A DNA stretch of 64,000 bases from Cladosporium sp. IMV 00045. Taxonomy: Eukaryota > Ascomycota > Dothideomycetes > Cladosporiales > Cladosporiaceae. Where the stretch lies: the NCBI GenBank assembly GCA_001931905.2, contig MSJI02000560.1, forward strand, positions 1-64,000, in the 5' to 3' direction. The first letter of the stretch is position 1. Each line of letters begins with the position of its first letter. This document shows, in pieces, positions 20,889 to 31,758 of this stretch. Both the position numbers and the translations under genes were made by a program. Below the pieces are notes generated by a model. The model ran no database searches. It had not been told where the DNA came from and worked only from the letters and a program-made list of their open reading frames with translations.

Positions 20889-22741
20889 TCAGAAAAGATC
20901 CGTCATGGCACCCTTGCTCGCATCGCCCACAAGCCTGGCATACTTCGCCAACACACCCCTTGTGACCGGCATGCGTGGAGGCTTCCACTCCGACAACCGC
21001 CTCTGAATCTCGTCCTGCTCAACATCCATACTGATAACGTTGTTCTCCGCATCAATGGTAATCACATCACCCTCCTGCACGACCGCAATGGGCCCTCCAA
21101 CGCTCGCCTCGGGCGAGATGTGGCCGACAATGAAACCGTGCGACGCGCCGGAATACCTACCATCGGTGATCAGGGCGATATTCTTCAGCCAGCGCCCATG
21201 ATGGCCGCGGAAGCTTTGAGCTGCTCGGGCATGCCGGGACCGCCCTTGGGGCCTTCGTAGCGAACGACGAGCACGTAGTTCTCGGTGCGGGGGATCTCGC
21301 CCTTGTTGAGGGCGTCGTCCAGCTCGTGCTCTTTGTTGAAAACCTTCGCTTTGCCCGTGAACCGCATGCCTTCCTTGCCGGTGATCTTCGCGACGGCGCC
21401 GTTGGGTGCGAGGTTGCCGTAGAGGATCTCAAGGTGGCCGGTGGGTTTGATGGGGTTGTCGAGAGAGCGGATGATTTCCTGACCCTGTTTGAGGGATGGC
21501 CATGATTCCACGTTCTCCGCGAGAGTCTTGCCAGTGACGGTGATGGTGCTGCCATCCAGCATGCCGGCGGCGATGAGCAGTTTTTGGACCGAGGGGATGC
21601 CGCCGATGTCGTAGAGGTCTGCCATCAGGTATTTCCCGCTGGGCGCCATGTCCGCGATGAAGGGGATCTTGTTGCTGACCTTTTGGAAGTCATCCAGCGT
21701 CAGGTCCACACCAGCAGTGCCGGCCATGGCGAGAGTGTGCAGGACGCCGTTGGTGGAGCCGCCCAAAGCCATCATCATCACCAGCGCGTTTTCGAACGCT
21801 GTCTTGGTCAAGCAGTCTTTCGGTCGAATGTTGTTTTCCATGCAGATCTTAATGGCCTCGGCAGCCTTTTGGCATTCGCGCATCTTCGCTGGCGATGTGG
21901 CGGGTGTTGACGATGAGCCAGGGAGCGAAAGACCAAGCGTTTCAATCATGGTTGCCATTGTGTTTGCGGTGAACATGCCACCACAAGCTCCTGAGCCTGG
22001 GCATGCTTCCTTCTCCAGATCGGTCAGGATCTCATCCTGGGTTTGCGAAGGGTCGTCAGGATTCTTCAGTCTGTTGTAAATGTAGGCTCCGTGCGCTTCC
22101 AAAGCGCTTGTAATGTTTATAGGCTTCTTGAGGAGCTTTGAGTAGCCCGGTTGGATCGAGCCGCCGTCTGATACTTGGTCAGTATGCTGTTGCTCTTGCG
22201 TCAATGGGTTCTAAAAACACTCACAAATCATCAAACTAGGCCTGTTGTGCCTCGCCATTCCCATAACACAACCAGGCATATTCTTGTCACAGCCAGGAAT
22301 GGTAATACACGCATCATGGAACTGCGCACAGGTGACAGTCTCAACACTATCCGCAATGATCTCACGCGTCTGCAAGCTAAACCGCATGCCCTCTCCGCCC
22401 ATTGTGATGCCATCGCTGACCCCTACGGTGTTATACTGCCACGCCAGCATCTCCTGCTTCTCAATAGCTCTTTTGGTCTCCTTTCCAATATCCAGGAGGT
22501 GCGTGTTGCAAGGGTTTCCTTCCCACCACACGCTCGCTACGCCGACTTGTGGGTAGTTCTTGAGGACGTGCTCGTTGGGCACGCCGGCGGCGTACAGCAT
22601 CGCCTGGGCTGCAGGGAAGTCATGTTCGCGCGTTAAAGTTGAAGAGTATTTGTTCAGGCCGCTGCCGGGTTTCGAATTGGGAAAGTCGAGGTAACGGGGT
22701 TCTTCGGGCACTCTTTGCTTTTCGAGGTTGGATGGATCCAT
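20889..22741 (-). CDS. Dihydroxy-acid dehydratase (IlvD/Ilv3 family) with a one-base frameshift
   Basis: Catalyses dehydration of dihydroxy acids to 2-keto acids in valine, isoleucine and pantothenate synthesis. Exon 1 (22741-22225) starts [20 protein letters not shown]; a 57-nt intron splits a Tyr codon (MI-Y-GGSIQPG); exon 2 runs 22167-20889. The iron-sulfur and active-site cysteines are present: [19 protein letters not shown] and [10 protein letters not shown]. At about 21186-21190 the frame breaks right after AAIMGAG; one base is missing, and the next frame continues [18 protein letters not shown] to the normal end GAMTDLF. The spliced length is 1796 nt, one short of a multiple of three. 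The N-terminus lacks an obvious mitochondrial presequence, unlike housekeeping Ilv3, so it may be a paralogue. Sequencing error or recent pseudogene are both possible. Confidence 0.9.
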
Positions 22742-23622
22742 TGTGAGTAGTTTCTGCAGTCAAGTTTTGGTTTGGCAATGGTTTGGAGCTGTAATAGAAC
22801 TCTTTCAAAACTGAAAGGAAACGCGTTTTGTCAGCAGTAGTATGAAATAACGAACAAAAGGACAGTCCCAAACACAACGAACGAATGATACAATGGATAT
22901 TTGTAGTGTGATGGAGCCCTCGGCCACCAAAACCTCAACTCCACCGCTGGTAAACTTCGCCCCGCTCAGAGCACCCCGCAGAGAGCAATAGCCGCACAAC
23001 GTCAATGGTCAAACGCCGCCGATGTTCGGCGAGCTGGAGGTATGATAGACCGAGACCGTTGGCAGAGGATATCACATTGGCACAGGAAGAGAGGTCAGTT
23101 GTTGAGGCAAGTACCATAGGCAACCACCATAAAAGCATTTCAATACAATCGAGAAACGCGCGAGGCGTTCTGGGTATTTTACAAGCCAAAAAGAAATGAA
23201 AACGAAAACACACGCGTGCTCCTTGCCAGGCAACCATGTCCTCCCTAACCCTTAATGAAATTTTGTGCTCAGATGCTCATTGTTTTGCGAGTCACGATCC
23301 AGACTTCGTCGACTGTCGTTCCAGTGGGATGGTCGTCTTCTTCATCTTCGTGAGCCTCGTGAGCGGTGAGGAAATCGTCGTTAGTCTCCGGGGCGGTGAC
23401 AAAATCGTCGTTGTCGTTGTCGTCGCCTTCATCTTCATTCTCGCCGGCAGGCAGGCCAGGGATGCATTCGAAGGATTGGTGCATCTCAGGGTCGTTGATC
23501 CTCATCTGATCAAGGAGCCAGATGATGGTGCGAGAGGTCTGTCTACGACCGTGCTTCCAGGCCAACAGGTTGTCGAAGGCATCCCAGCCGGTGACAACCA
23601 AGGAGCCATCGTCCGGCGACTT
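22742..23622. other. Intergenic region with one weak minus-strand ORF
   Basis: The first part should hold the dehydratase promoter. On the minus strand 23601-23269 a 110-codon frame (MVVTGWDAFDNLLAWKHG) has a rather ordered first half and an Asp/Glu-rich second half (DEGDDNDNDDF). It lies just past the KDEL receptor stop and could be a small gene or part of a longer 3' structure; I give it about 0.25. Confidence 0.35.
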
Positions 23623-24781
23623 CTAGTCGCGGTCGCGGTCCTCGGTTGACGCCCACTGGGCGGTGGTGTTGTCTGCCGCGTCAGAGGCAGACGCGGACTT
23701 TGTGGAGCTCTGCTGGTCGCTCATCGTGGTGGTGGTGGCGGTGGTGGTGCTGTCTTGTTTCGCTGGTGTGGATGATAGTTGTGCTGACTCGGCGTCTTCG
23801 TCGTAATCGTCTTCGAAAGTCGAAGGATCTGCGATGTTTGAAGCCCCGCCAGCTAGATGTTGTTCAATTGTGTCATCGGCGCTTACGCTAATGCCGCGCG
23901 CACCCCAACTGGTTCCTCTTCCTGGCGCGGAAGGCCGGATCGTGCCGGACTCTTGACCGGCGAGCGCCTCGTCTTCGTCGGCAATATCGTCTCGATCATT
24001 ATCCTGACTCCTTCTTCCACCCAAAAACCTCCTCACCAAGAAGCTCTTGCTCAAATCGTCCGAATCCACGACTCCTCCACCCCGTAGCTTGACGCGCTGT
24101 CTGCTGTAGTATACCCATGCAAAATCGATGTAGAGGAGGGTTTGTATGATGCCGAAGATCATGGCGATTGGATCGAAACGATCTCCCGTAGCTTTACGGT
24201 AGATCCAATTGAGGATGTAGAAGAAGCGGTAGCTACCAAGCGTGACGAGGTAGTAGCTATCGAGCACGGTAGGTACGGAGGTCTGGCGGAGGAGTTGCAA
24301 CTGCGGGAGCACGCATACAGATTCGAGCTCTATGCTGAACGTCCAAAGCAGCTTGTTGGGTGTTAGCTGTAGATCTTGACTCGGACAAGGCGCGGCGCAT
24401 ATTTACCTCGGAAAAGAACTGTCCATGCCACTGACCGAGAACAACGGTGACTACCGGAGCACTGAGCGCACACGCTCCCAGACTCCAAGTGGTGATTTTC
24501 CATGCTGCCTCCTTTTCCCTCGTACGCGGGTATACGCGCATCATCAAATAGACGACATAGAAGGAAGTGGAGATGTAGAAGAGCTTGAAGAAGAAGTTCC
24601 ACCAGTGGTAATTTGGAGCTACCCAGAACAGATCCAGATACCGCGTGCCAAACACAAGAGTGTAGAGGATCTGGGTCAAGAGAGAAACACCTTCTGCGGA
24701 GCTATTGCGATGAATCGCGATCAGAAGGGTGATCTTGGACGCGGCATGCGAGGCGTCGGCCAGGATGCGGAAGATGTTCAT
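23623..24781 (-). CDS. ERD2: ER lumen protein-retaining (KDEL/HDEL) receptor with acidic C-terminal extension
   Basis: Two exons, 24781-24407 and 24351-23623, with a 55-nt intron, give about 367 residues. The start MNIFRILADASHAASKITLL is the Erd2 signature; I ignore an in-frame upstream extension. Further family blocks: LVFGTRYLDLFW, FFKLFYISTSFYVVYLM, then across the intron LLWTFSIELESVCVLPQLQLL, GSYRFFYILNWIYRK and IIQTLLYIDFAWVYY. Seven membrane segments fit. Erd2 returns escaped HDEL-tagged proteins from Golgi to ER. The family is usually about 210-220 residues; here about 140 extra residues follow, rich in Asp, Ser and Thr (SQDNDRDDIADEDEA; DSTTTATTTT). The tail would face the cytosol and might alter trafficking; that is inference. 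Confidence 0.92.
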
Positions 24782-26240
24782 GGCGGCGCTTTGGGAGCCG
24801 GTCCCCGATGATTTGGGTGTGTTGATACAACGATGATCACCGGGATCTGGTAATGCTAAAGAACAGGAAAGTAGAAGTGGAATACATGTGGTTGAAAGGT
24901 GATAAGGCTGCCTCCAAACGACCAAGGGACTTACCCGTTACAGGGACATGGAGCTACATGTATGCACGCGCTTCCAGCCACGTCATCTCAGAATGGCGGC
25001 AGCAACCCGCTATTATCTGGGGGAGAGCGGCCCTGCATATCCGCCCTATCCAAGCAAAGGATATTGTAATGCCTCGGTCCAAGCTATGCTTCTCAGGTTG
25101 ATGGCACTTGTCCAGCAGAAAAGTCACCAATGAACTCATTGGAGTCGAAAAGAAAATAGGTGGGTAGGTTTACTTGATCTCTAGACCTTACACCAAGCCA
25201 TGCTGCCAGCCACATGCTCAAGAGTTCTTGCGTGCTTCTTCTTCGACCAGCGTGGGCTGATTCCCGTCCCAAGTTGGACGCGTGCAAAGAAATGTAGCCA
25301 AGGGTGCAAGATGATCCAGAGGAGGTTTATATTACTTGGACCACCGCTATACATCAGAATCACAGATAAGGCCAGTATCATGGTTGTCTCCCGAGGTGCC
25401 CGACGATTGCTTTCGAAAAAGCTCGGGAAGTGGTCAACGCGATAGAAGAGCGAATGTGCTGTATAGAAGCCACACGGATTCACATCTCGCAAGATGCTGC
25501 TTCTCAATAACAATTCAGGATTCCCAAGGCAAAGATGGATCAACCACAAAAGGGATGGCATTCCCTAGCTGCATTGGTCTGCACAGGCTTCCGCCCTCGT
25601 CTCTATTGATTGTGCTGGCTGTCTGTGAGGGCCTGGCCACAAGCTTTAGGAATATTGTCGATCGGCATGTTGGTTAGCATTACTGTTCTGGCGTACCTGA
25701 TAGGATCGTAATTGAGCAAAAGATACGAATATTCAGCCTGTATTCTATTATTCCGCGATTGTGATCATACACGTCTGTATTTTCTTCGCTTATGGCTCCC
25801 GCTCGTATTCTCGGTCGTAAGGGACCCCTATAGCTTTTCAAGCTGATCGCCACTCTCCGAAGCAGTTCTTTGCTGAGTAAGGCAGACATACGATAGCAGC
25901 TGTGGCAGCCATCACCTGCATCCTCTTTGGGGCTCAAAAGCGGCTCCAGTACGTATAGTATACATGGTAAAATACTACTAGAATGTTCCAGTGATTCCAA
26001 CGGTACTCGTGTAAGTGATAGACGGATATATCGCATGGTATTCTCGAAAATTCCGAGCCGCCAAAGTCCGATTCACAGCAAACCTGCCAAGCCGCGGGAC
26101 ATCGTGACGTACAGAGAGCTAGACGATCGTTAGTCCACTCGATCCATACCATTAGGCGCTTGCTTCTTCTGCCTTTGCCATCCTCCTCTCTCTTCCCCAT
26201 CATCACCATCAACCACCTCATCCGCCATTTGTCCATCAAC
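24782..26240. other. Intergenic region with one possible membrane-protein fragment
   Basis: On the minus strand 25561-25181 a 126-codon frame contains a hydrophobic segment (TMILALSVILMYSGG, then NINLLWIILHPWLHFFARV) preceded by a fairly ordered NPCGFYTAHSLFYRVDHFPSF. It could be an exon of an unrecognised membrane protein, but start, introns and end are unclear. The final 200 bases before 26241 are CT-rich and should be the GHITM-type gene's leader. Confidence 0.3.
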
Positions 26241-27269
26241 ATGGCGTTCATGCTCAGGCGGCCCTTCGCCGTCGTCAATGCGCTCAAGCAAGCACCTCAA
26301 ATCGCCTCCCGGAGCTTCCAAACCCAGGCGCAGGCACCCGTCAAAACCGCCTTCACGAAGCAATCCACGCCACTCCGTTCATTCATCACCAGCAGCCAGC
26401 AGAATGTCTTCCGCAGCTCTTTCCGCCAGGCCTCCCGCCGTGGCTACCAGACCCAGACGCCTCAGAACCCTCTTGCTCAAGGCAACATGACCCAGCGCCT
26501 CATCTACGGCGGTGCCATCTTCGGCGGCACCCTGCTCGCAATCAACCTGGTCTTCAACCGCGAAACCCGTGAAGATGGCGGCATGCCTCTGTACGAGCGC
26601 GAATACCTCAATGACACTTTCCTGCACACTGGTCTCGGCGTTGGCATCATCGGTGTTGCCGCGCGCGCCCTGCACATGAACGGCTGGTCTTACCGTCTTA
26701 TGTCTGCCAACCCGTGGCTCGTCCTTGGTATCGGTCTCGTTGGCTCGATCGGAAGCATGATGGTCTGCTACAACACTCACCCTTCGAACTACATGCTCAA
26801 GTACGGCTCCTGGGCCACTTTCAACCTGACCCAGGCCGCGCTTCTGTCTCCGATGTTCTTCTTCAGCCCTGCGATTCTCGCCCGCGCCGGTCTTTACACT
26901 GTTGGTATCATGGGAAGCATTGCGATTGTTGGCGCGACGGCCAAGCAAGATAAGTACCTATACCTCGGTGGCCCGCTGCTTGCCGGTGTTGCCCTTGTTG
27001 CGCTCTCCGGTCTCGCACCTATGGTGCTCCCTGCGACCGCGATCCGCACTCTTGCCTGGACCGAGAACATCTGGCTCTACGGCGGTCTTGCCGTCTTCAT
27101 GGGCTTCACCCTCTACGATGTTCAGAAGATTCTCAACCACGCCCGTATGGCCCAGCGTGGTCTGAGGCCCAAGGACACCGTGAACGAGAGCATCAGCCTG
27201 GAGCTTGACTTCATCAACATCTTCGTCCGCCTGGTCCAGATCATGTCCATGCAGCAGAGGAGGAAGTAA
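26241..27269 (+). CDS. Mitochondrial Bax-inhibitor-1 family protein (GHITM/TMBIM5/MICS1 type)
   Basis: 342 residues from MAFMLRRPFAVVNALKQ. The first 85 residues are rich in Arg, Ser, Gln and Thr with few acids, as in a mitochondrial presequence. The rest has seven hydrophobic segments, including QRLIYGGAIFGGTLLAINLVF, LGVGIIGVAARALHM, FNLTQAALLSPMFFFSP, and LAVFMGFTLYDVQKILNHA near the C-terminus with the Asp typical of the family. In animals this protein of the inner membrane supports cristae structure and ion exchange. Everything from 26728 (inside codon for the GIGLVGSIG segment) onward is repeated at 40394 with identical protein sequence and synonymous DNA changes. Confidence 0.9.
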   Translation: MAFMLRRPFAVVNALKQAPQIASRSFQTQAQAPVKTAFTKQSTPLRSFITSSQQNVFRSSFRQASRRGYQTQTPQNPLAQGNMTQRLIYGGAIFGGTLLAINLVFNRETREDGGMPLYEREYLNDTFLHTGLGVGIIGVAARALHMNGWSYRLMSANPWLVLGIGLVGSIGSMMVCYNTHPSNYMLKYGSWATFNLTQAALLSPMFFFSPAILARAGLYTVGIMGSIAIVGATAKQDKYLYLGGPLLAGVALVALSGLAPMVLPATAIRTLAWTENIWLYGGLAVFMGFTLYDVQKILNHARMAQRGLRPKDTVNESISLELDFINIFVRLVQIMSMQQRRK

Positions 27270-28056
27270 GCTCCACCGTTTTCCACAACGGACGAGATGG
27301 AGCACGTGTATTCCTATGATAACCAAACAGCACCTATGACCCGGTGAGATGGAGTTGAGCATGATCTTTTTCAAACTTTCTACTTGTTTGCCTGCGATAT
27401 TAGCCTTATCTTCAGATAATCCCTTCTCTTCAAGAACAAGCGAAAGCTTCGAAAAACAATTATTGTCATTTGCTTCTAGCAAGTCAGTACAGTATCTTCT
27501 ACGTGTTCTATCCATTTGTGCAATCTGAATTAATCCTCCCTCCCATCGTATCCCATCGTAAGGTGTATACCACTATCTCGGCCTTCATCATACAGATACC
27601 TCATTTCTCCATTCAGCACGGGCCTGAATAATACACGCAGATAAGGTAGGATTATAGAAAGCTTGTTCCAGCATCTAGCCCGTAGCCGGCATCGTTCTCG
27701 ACGTCACCTTGCGCTTGATCGCATCATCTTCACGTCCCGATAGACCTCCCAAAGTTCCCAATCTGAGGTACCTTGCCGTTTTGCTGAGCTTGCTTCAACC
27801 CGCTGCTTATCAGCTCGGAATCTGAGTAGAGCAAACCGCACAGCAGCTGCCAGCCAGAGCAGAAGCTTAAAAGGCTGCGAATGCCTCTCAAGAAACACTG
27901 CAATTCCTCACAGTAGCGTTTTCAAGTTCACCCTTCAAACATTATTTACAGAAGTATTCTACGCATCTTCTCACCACACCTGCATCGTTCATCCTTGACT
28001 CCTACGAGATCACGCACTTCCGGCCTTAGCAATAAGCCATCCTAAGCTTGCCCATC
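27270..28056. other. Intergenic region between GHITM-type gene and asparagine synthetase (copy 1)
   Basis: Holds the 3' end of the first gene and promoter of the second. The counterpart in copy 2 (40936-41714) is clearly homologous with several small indels and substitutions. No ORF or RNA gene is supported. Confidence 0.5.
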
Positions 28057-30227
28057 ATGTGCGGCGTCTCTTGCGTCGTCAGCCTTGGAGACCCTTCGCC
28101 CTCCTCGTCCTCGCGCCACCAAGATTGCTGCACAAATGGTTGCTCAAGTGACGCGGCGCATCGCGAAGAACACGAGAAAATCCTCCAAGATCTCGACCGA
28201 TCACTTGACCAGATCAAACATCGCGGACCTGACGCTCGCGGGCATTGGATTAACGCCGATAACCGAGTTGGTACTCTGGTATATCCTCACTTCACCGCAT
28301 GCACTTTCATAGCTGACAGTAGAGCGTAGCTCTTGGCCACGTGAGGCTCTCGATCAATGACCTCTCGCCCGACGGAGCCCAGCCTTTTCACTCCCCTGAT
28401 GGCAAGGTCCACGCTGTCGTAAACGGAGAGTTCTACGACTACGACCGCATACGGAAGGAAATCGAAGATACCACCGGATACGTCTTTCGAAGCCGAAGTG
28501 ACAGCGAAATCGTCATCGCGCTGTACATGCAACATGGCCTGAACTTTGTACATTATCTGCGTGGGGAGTTCGCCGTGGTGCTTTTCGACGAGGAAGCTCA
28601 ATTTCTGATCGCTGTTCGAGACCGCTACGGTATCAAACCCCTCTTCTGGACGATACAGCAAGATCCACAGAGTATTCACAGAAGACTACTCATCGCTGCC
28701 GAGATCAAGGCATTCTTGCCACTTGGGTGGACACCAGAATGGGATGTGCGCAGTCTCAAAGATGCAGGGTGGAATCATGACGAGCGTACCATCTTCAAGA
28801 ACGTGCAGAAGGTCAGGCCTGGACACTACTTGACCTGTACGGGTCTTGAGCATATCGAACAGCGGCAATATTGGGATATGGAGTATCCCCACAAGTCAAC
28901 TCCTGACGCAAGAACTCCGGAGGAGATGATTGAAGGGGTTAGGGAGCGAATGCTTGAGTCGATCAGGCTGCGTCTTCGAGCAGATGTTCCCATTGGCGTC
29001 TATCTGTCTGGCGGTATCGACTCCTCGGTCATTGCAGGCATGGTGACCCACCTGGTCAAAGAGCAAGGCATCGCCATGGGCTCTGCGCCACCTAATGAAC
29101 GGGTCTGCTGCTTCAGCATCGCTTTCGACGAAGACTCCGGCTTCGATGAGTCGTCCATTGCCAACCGCACAGCAGAATGGCTGGGAGTCAAGTACCAGAA
29201 GAAGCACATGAACGAAGCAGAGCTTGCCAGTCGATTTGAAGATGCTACCTGGCACACTGAACACCACAACCCCGATCTCAACTTCGTTGGTAAGTTTGCG
29301 CTCAGTGAGGTTCCGCTTGAAGCTGGTTACAAGGTCGTCCTCACTGGCGAAGGAGCGGACGAGCATTTTGCTGGCTACCCGCCTTTCCTACCTGACTACC
29401 TGAGAGAAGAAGATCTTGCTTGGCTGGGCCACAACACTTTGCCAGCCCCTGAGCGCGAGGAACAATTGCAATCGGCCGAAGCTTCTGCAAAAGCATACTA
29501 CGATTCAGTTGGCGCGAACACCAGCACAAGAGGTCCCAGCGTAGCCCGCAGAATGCTCAACGACATATCAATCATCAGCAGCATGTCCGCCTTTCAACCC
29601 GACGTGTTTGCGACATGGACAGACTCTGCATTCAGCACCACTGATCCCCAGCGTACAATTGCAAACAACATCGATGGCCGCACTCGTCAAAAAATCTTGG
29701 ACACTTGGCATCCCCTCCATTCCGCTCAGTACGTCTGGAGCAAAGGCCATCTGGCCAACATATTCCTCACCTGCCTTGGAGATCGCACCGAAATGGCCCA
29801 CTCCATTGAAGCCCGCACACCCCTTCTGGATAATCATCTTACCGAATACGTCAACAACCTGCCGCCGTCAAGCAAGCTACGCTGGTCTTCCCCCTCTGAT
29901 TCGGATCCCAGTGGCCGTTTCGTAGAGAAATGGGTTCTCCGCGAAGCTTCACAGCCGTTTATCACACGCGAACTGTACGAGCGGAAGAAACACCCTTACT
30001 CTGCACCTACAACTTGGCCTCGCGATGGTCCTCTTCACAAACTTATGGCAGGGCTATTGACAAGAGCAAACGTGGATAATCTGGGCTTTGTGGCTTGGCA
30101 GAAGGTGGAAGGGCTGGTAGATCGTGCCTTCGGTAAGAATGGTGATCCTGGAGCAATGCGGAAGGCGCTGGTAGTGGCACAATGGGTGGTGCTGAGCAGG
30201 AGGTTTGGTATTCGGCGTGCTATCTAA
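28057..30227 (+). CDS. Asparagine synthetase (glutamine-hydrolysing), copy 1
   Basis: Two exons, 28057-28270 and 28330-30227, with a 59-nt intron, give about 703 residues. After the initiator comes Cys (MCGVSC), the nucleophile of class-II glutamine amidotransferases, then KHRGPDARGHW, VRLSINDLSP, and VNGEFYDYDRIR. The synthetase domain has the pyrophosphate loop YLSGGIDSSVIAGM near residue 295, TGEGADEHFAGYPPF and HSIEARTPLLD. The enzyme makes Asn from Asp, ATP and Gln-derived ammonia. At about 703 residues it is longer than yeast Asn1 (572), with a low-complexity insert near residues 10-40 (SPSSSSRH). The start choice is fixed by the required second-residue Cys. The stop is followed within 165 bp by the end of a small minus-strand gene. 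Confidence 0.95.
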
Positions 30228-30276
30228 ATGACGCCTGCGGTGGCGGCCTTCTTCTCCTTCTTCTCTTTCTTCCTCT

Positions 30277-30389
30277 TCTTCGTCGTTGTCGTCGTCGTCG
30301 TCGACAGTATCTTCATCATCGTCATCGTCATCGTCATCGTCGTCATCTTCTTCTTCTTCCTCTTCTTCGTCGTCGTCTTCGTCTTCGTC
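30277..30389. repeat. Trinucleotide-rich tract (TCG/TCT/TCA), copy 1
   Basis: Imperfect runs of TCG, TCA and TTC triplets just downstream of the small acidic gene's stop and of the asparagine synthetase stop. On the minus strand, one frame reads almost only Asp and Glu. The homologous tract in copy 2 carries a longer pure TCG run, so it behaves as a microsatellite. Confidence 0.8.
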
Positions 30390-30753
30390 CTACTCCTCGT
30401 CTTCCTCGTTGACCCTGTAATAGTATGAGCAAATGTCCTCTGACATAAAACTATCAGGTGCAAAACTCACTCGTCAAGGAGGGCATCCAGGCCCTCGCCT
30501 GTGTCCTCTTCGACCGCGACGCGGTCGGTCGCGGTCGGCGGCGACGGCGCTCTTGCTGTTGCTGTTGTTGCTGCGGCTTCTGCTGCTGCTGCCGCTGCTG
30601 CTGCCTCTTGGGCGCATTCGATGTTTCTGGGAGGCGAAAGTCAGCCAATGTTCAGGATCATTGGGCGCATCTCAAATATGGAGCTAGGAATGGGAGGACT
30701 CACTCGTCAACCTCCCAAATGGTGGGAAGTGGTGGTGCCTTTGCGCACCTCAT
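30390..30753 (-). CDS. Small spliced acidic protein, 76 aa, unknown function (copy 1)
   Basis: Three small exons, 30753-30704, 30626-30471 and 30414-30390 (50, 156 and 25 nt; 231 in total, a multiple of three), flanked by GTGAGT donors and CAG acceptors. The product begins MRCAKAPPLPTIWEVDE, continues NIECAQEAAAA with an alanine-rich run, then PSPPTATDRVAVEEDTGEGLDALLDE, and ends VNEEDEE. The same three exons, with the same lengths, splice sites and frame, occur in copy 2 (44437-44066). The stop is TAG here and TAA there, at the same site, which supports this end. The alanine run comes from GCA-rich DNA. I recognise no family. An upstream exon cannot be excluded, since PHEETK precedes the ATG in frame. 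Confidence 0.55.
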
Positions 30754-31726
30754 CTTGGTTTCTTCGTGAGGGAAGAAGAAGAAGAAGAGGCAGAGAGGAC
30801 TTGGAAGAAGGCATTTGATATTTTCTTGCGCGAGGAACAATAGGTGCATGTGACAATGGTTGAAACGCGTTGGTTGCAGTCCAGTTCGTTGCCTGTTCGA
30901 ATGAGCAAGTTGACATGTGATCATGCGATGAACATACGCGTTGGATAATGGCTGTCTTGTGATACAAGCATCTCACTTCTCATGGAGATGGAAGGTAATC
31001 AATCACGAGCTTTCGTCGCGGCGATATCGAGCGATCAACGATGGCATCGGATGCTGATAAAGAATGAACCCATGATACAGTCGACGTATATTGATCCTGC
31101 AACGGAAACCAACGGAATAGGCATTGGAGTCTAGGGCGCAGTTTGAACCATATCGGCCGCTGAGAATACTTTTGAACCATGGATAACTTGCTCTCTCATC
31201 TATTGACACAAAACCATGCCATTTTCCAATCATGCTCTGCCTCTGCTTTGCTAAGTGATCATCTCCCTGTCACCGAGGGTGCTGTTCCTCCAATCAAGGA
31301 TCGCTTGTGCAGTTGATGTTGCGTGGATGTTGCGTGATACGAATGTCGATAAGGCTGTGAGGTAATTGGGGTAAGTGATAGCATAGACTGATCCTCTTTG
31401 CCTCGCTAATCGTTGCCCACGACGACACATCAGAACGTAGAGCAAGAATCGAGACTGGCGCGACTGCTATGATGGCTCCTTCCAGAGGGTAACATTGCAC
31501 TGGCTCCGGGAAACGCGAGAGATCTCGTTCTGGTACCTTGACCGGTGGAGGGGGAAATGGTCACTTCTATCTCAATGACTTTCAACGCCCGCAACATGTC
31601 GTTCGCCGCACTTGTCGCTCGCAAGGACGGTAACAAGATCGAAGATCATAGATCAATTTCAGTCTCCAATCCACTCCGACCCAGATGCTGACCCGGTAAA
31701 GTCAGCGTCTTTGAAGCTTGCCCAGC

Positions 31727-31758
<32 letters not shown>

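Noticed and set aside
21157..21555. An intron as explanation for the dehydratase frame break
   Set aside because: No GT donor and AG acceptor pair lies close enough to join MGAG to KNIALITDG without deleting conserved residues; one missing base explains it fully.
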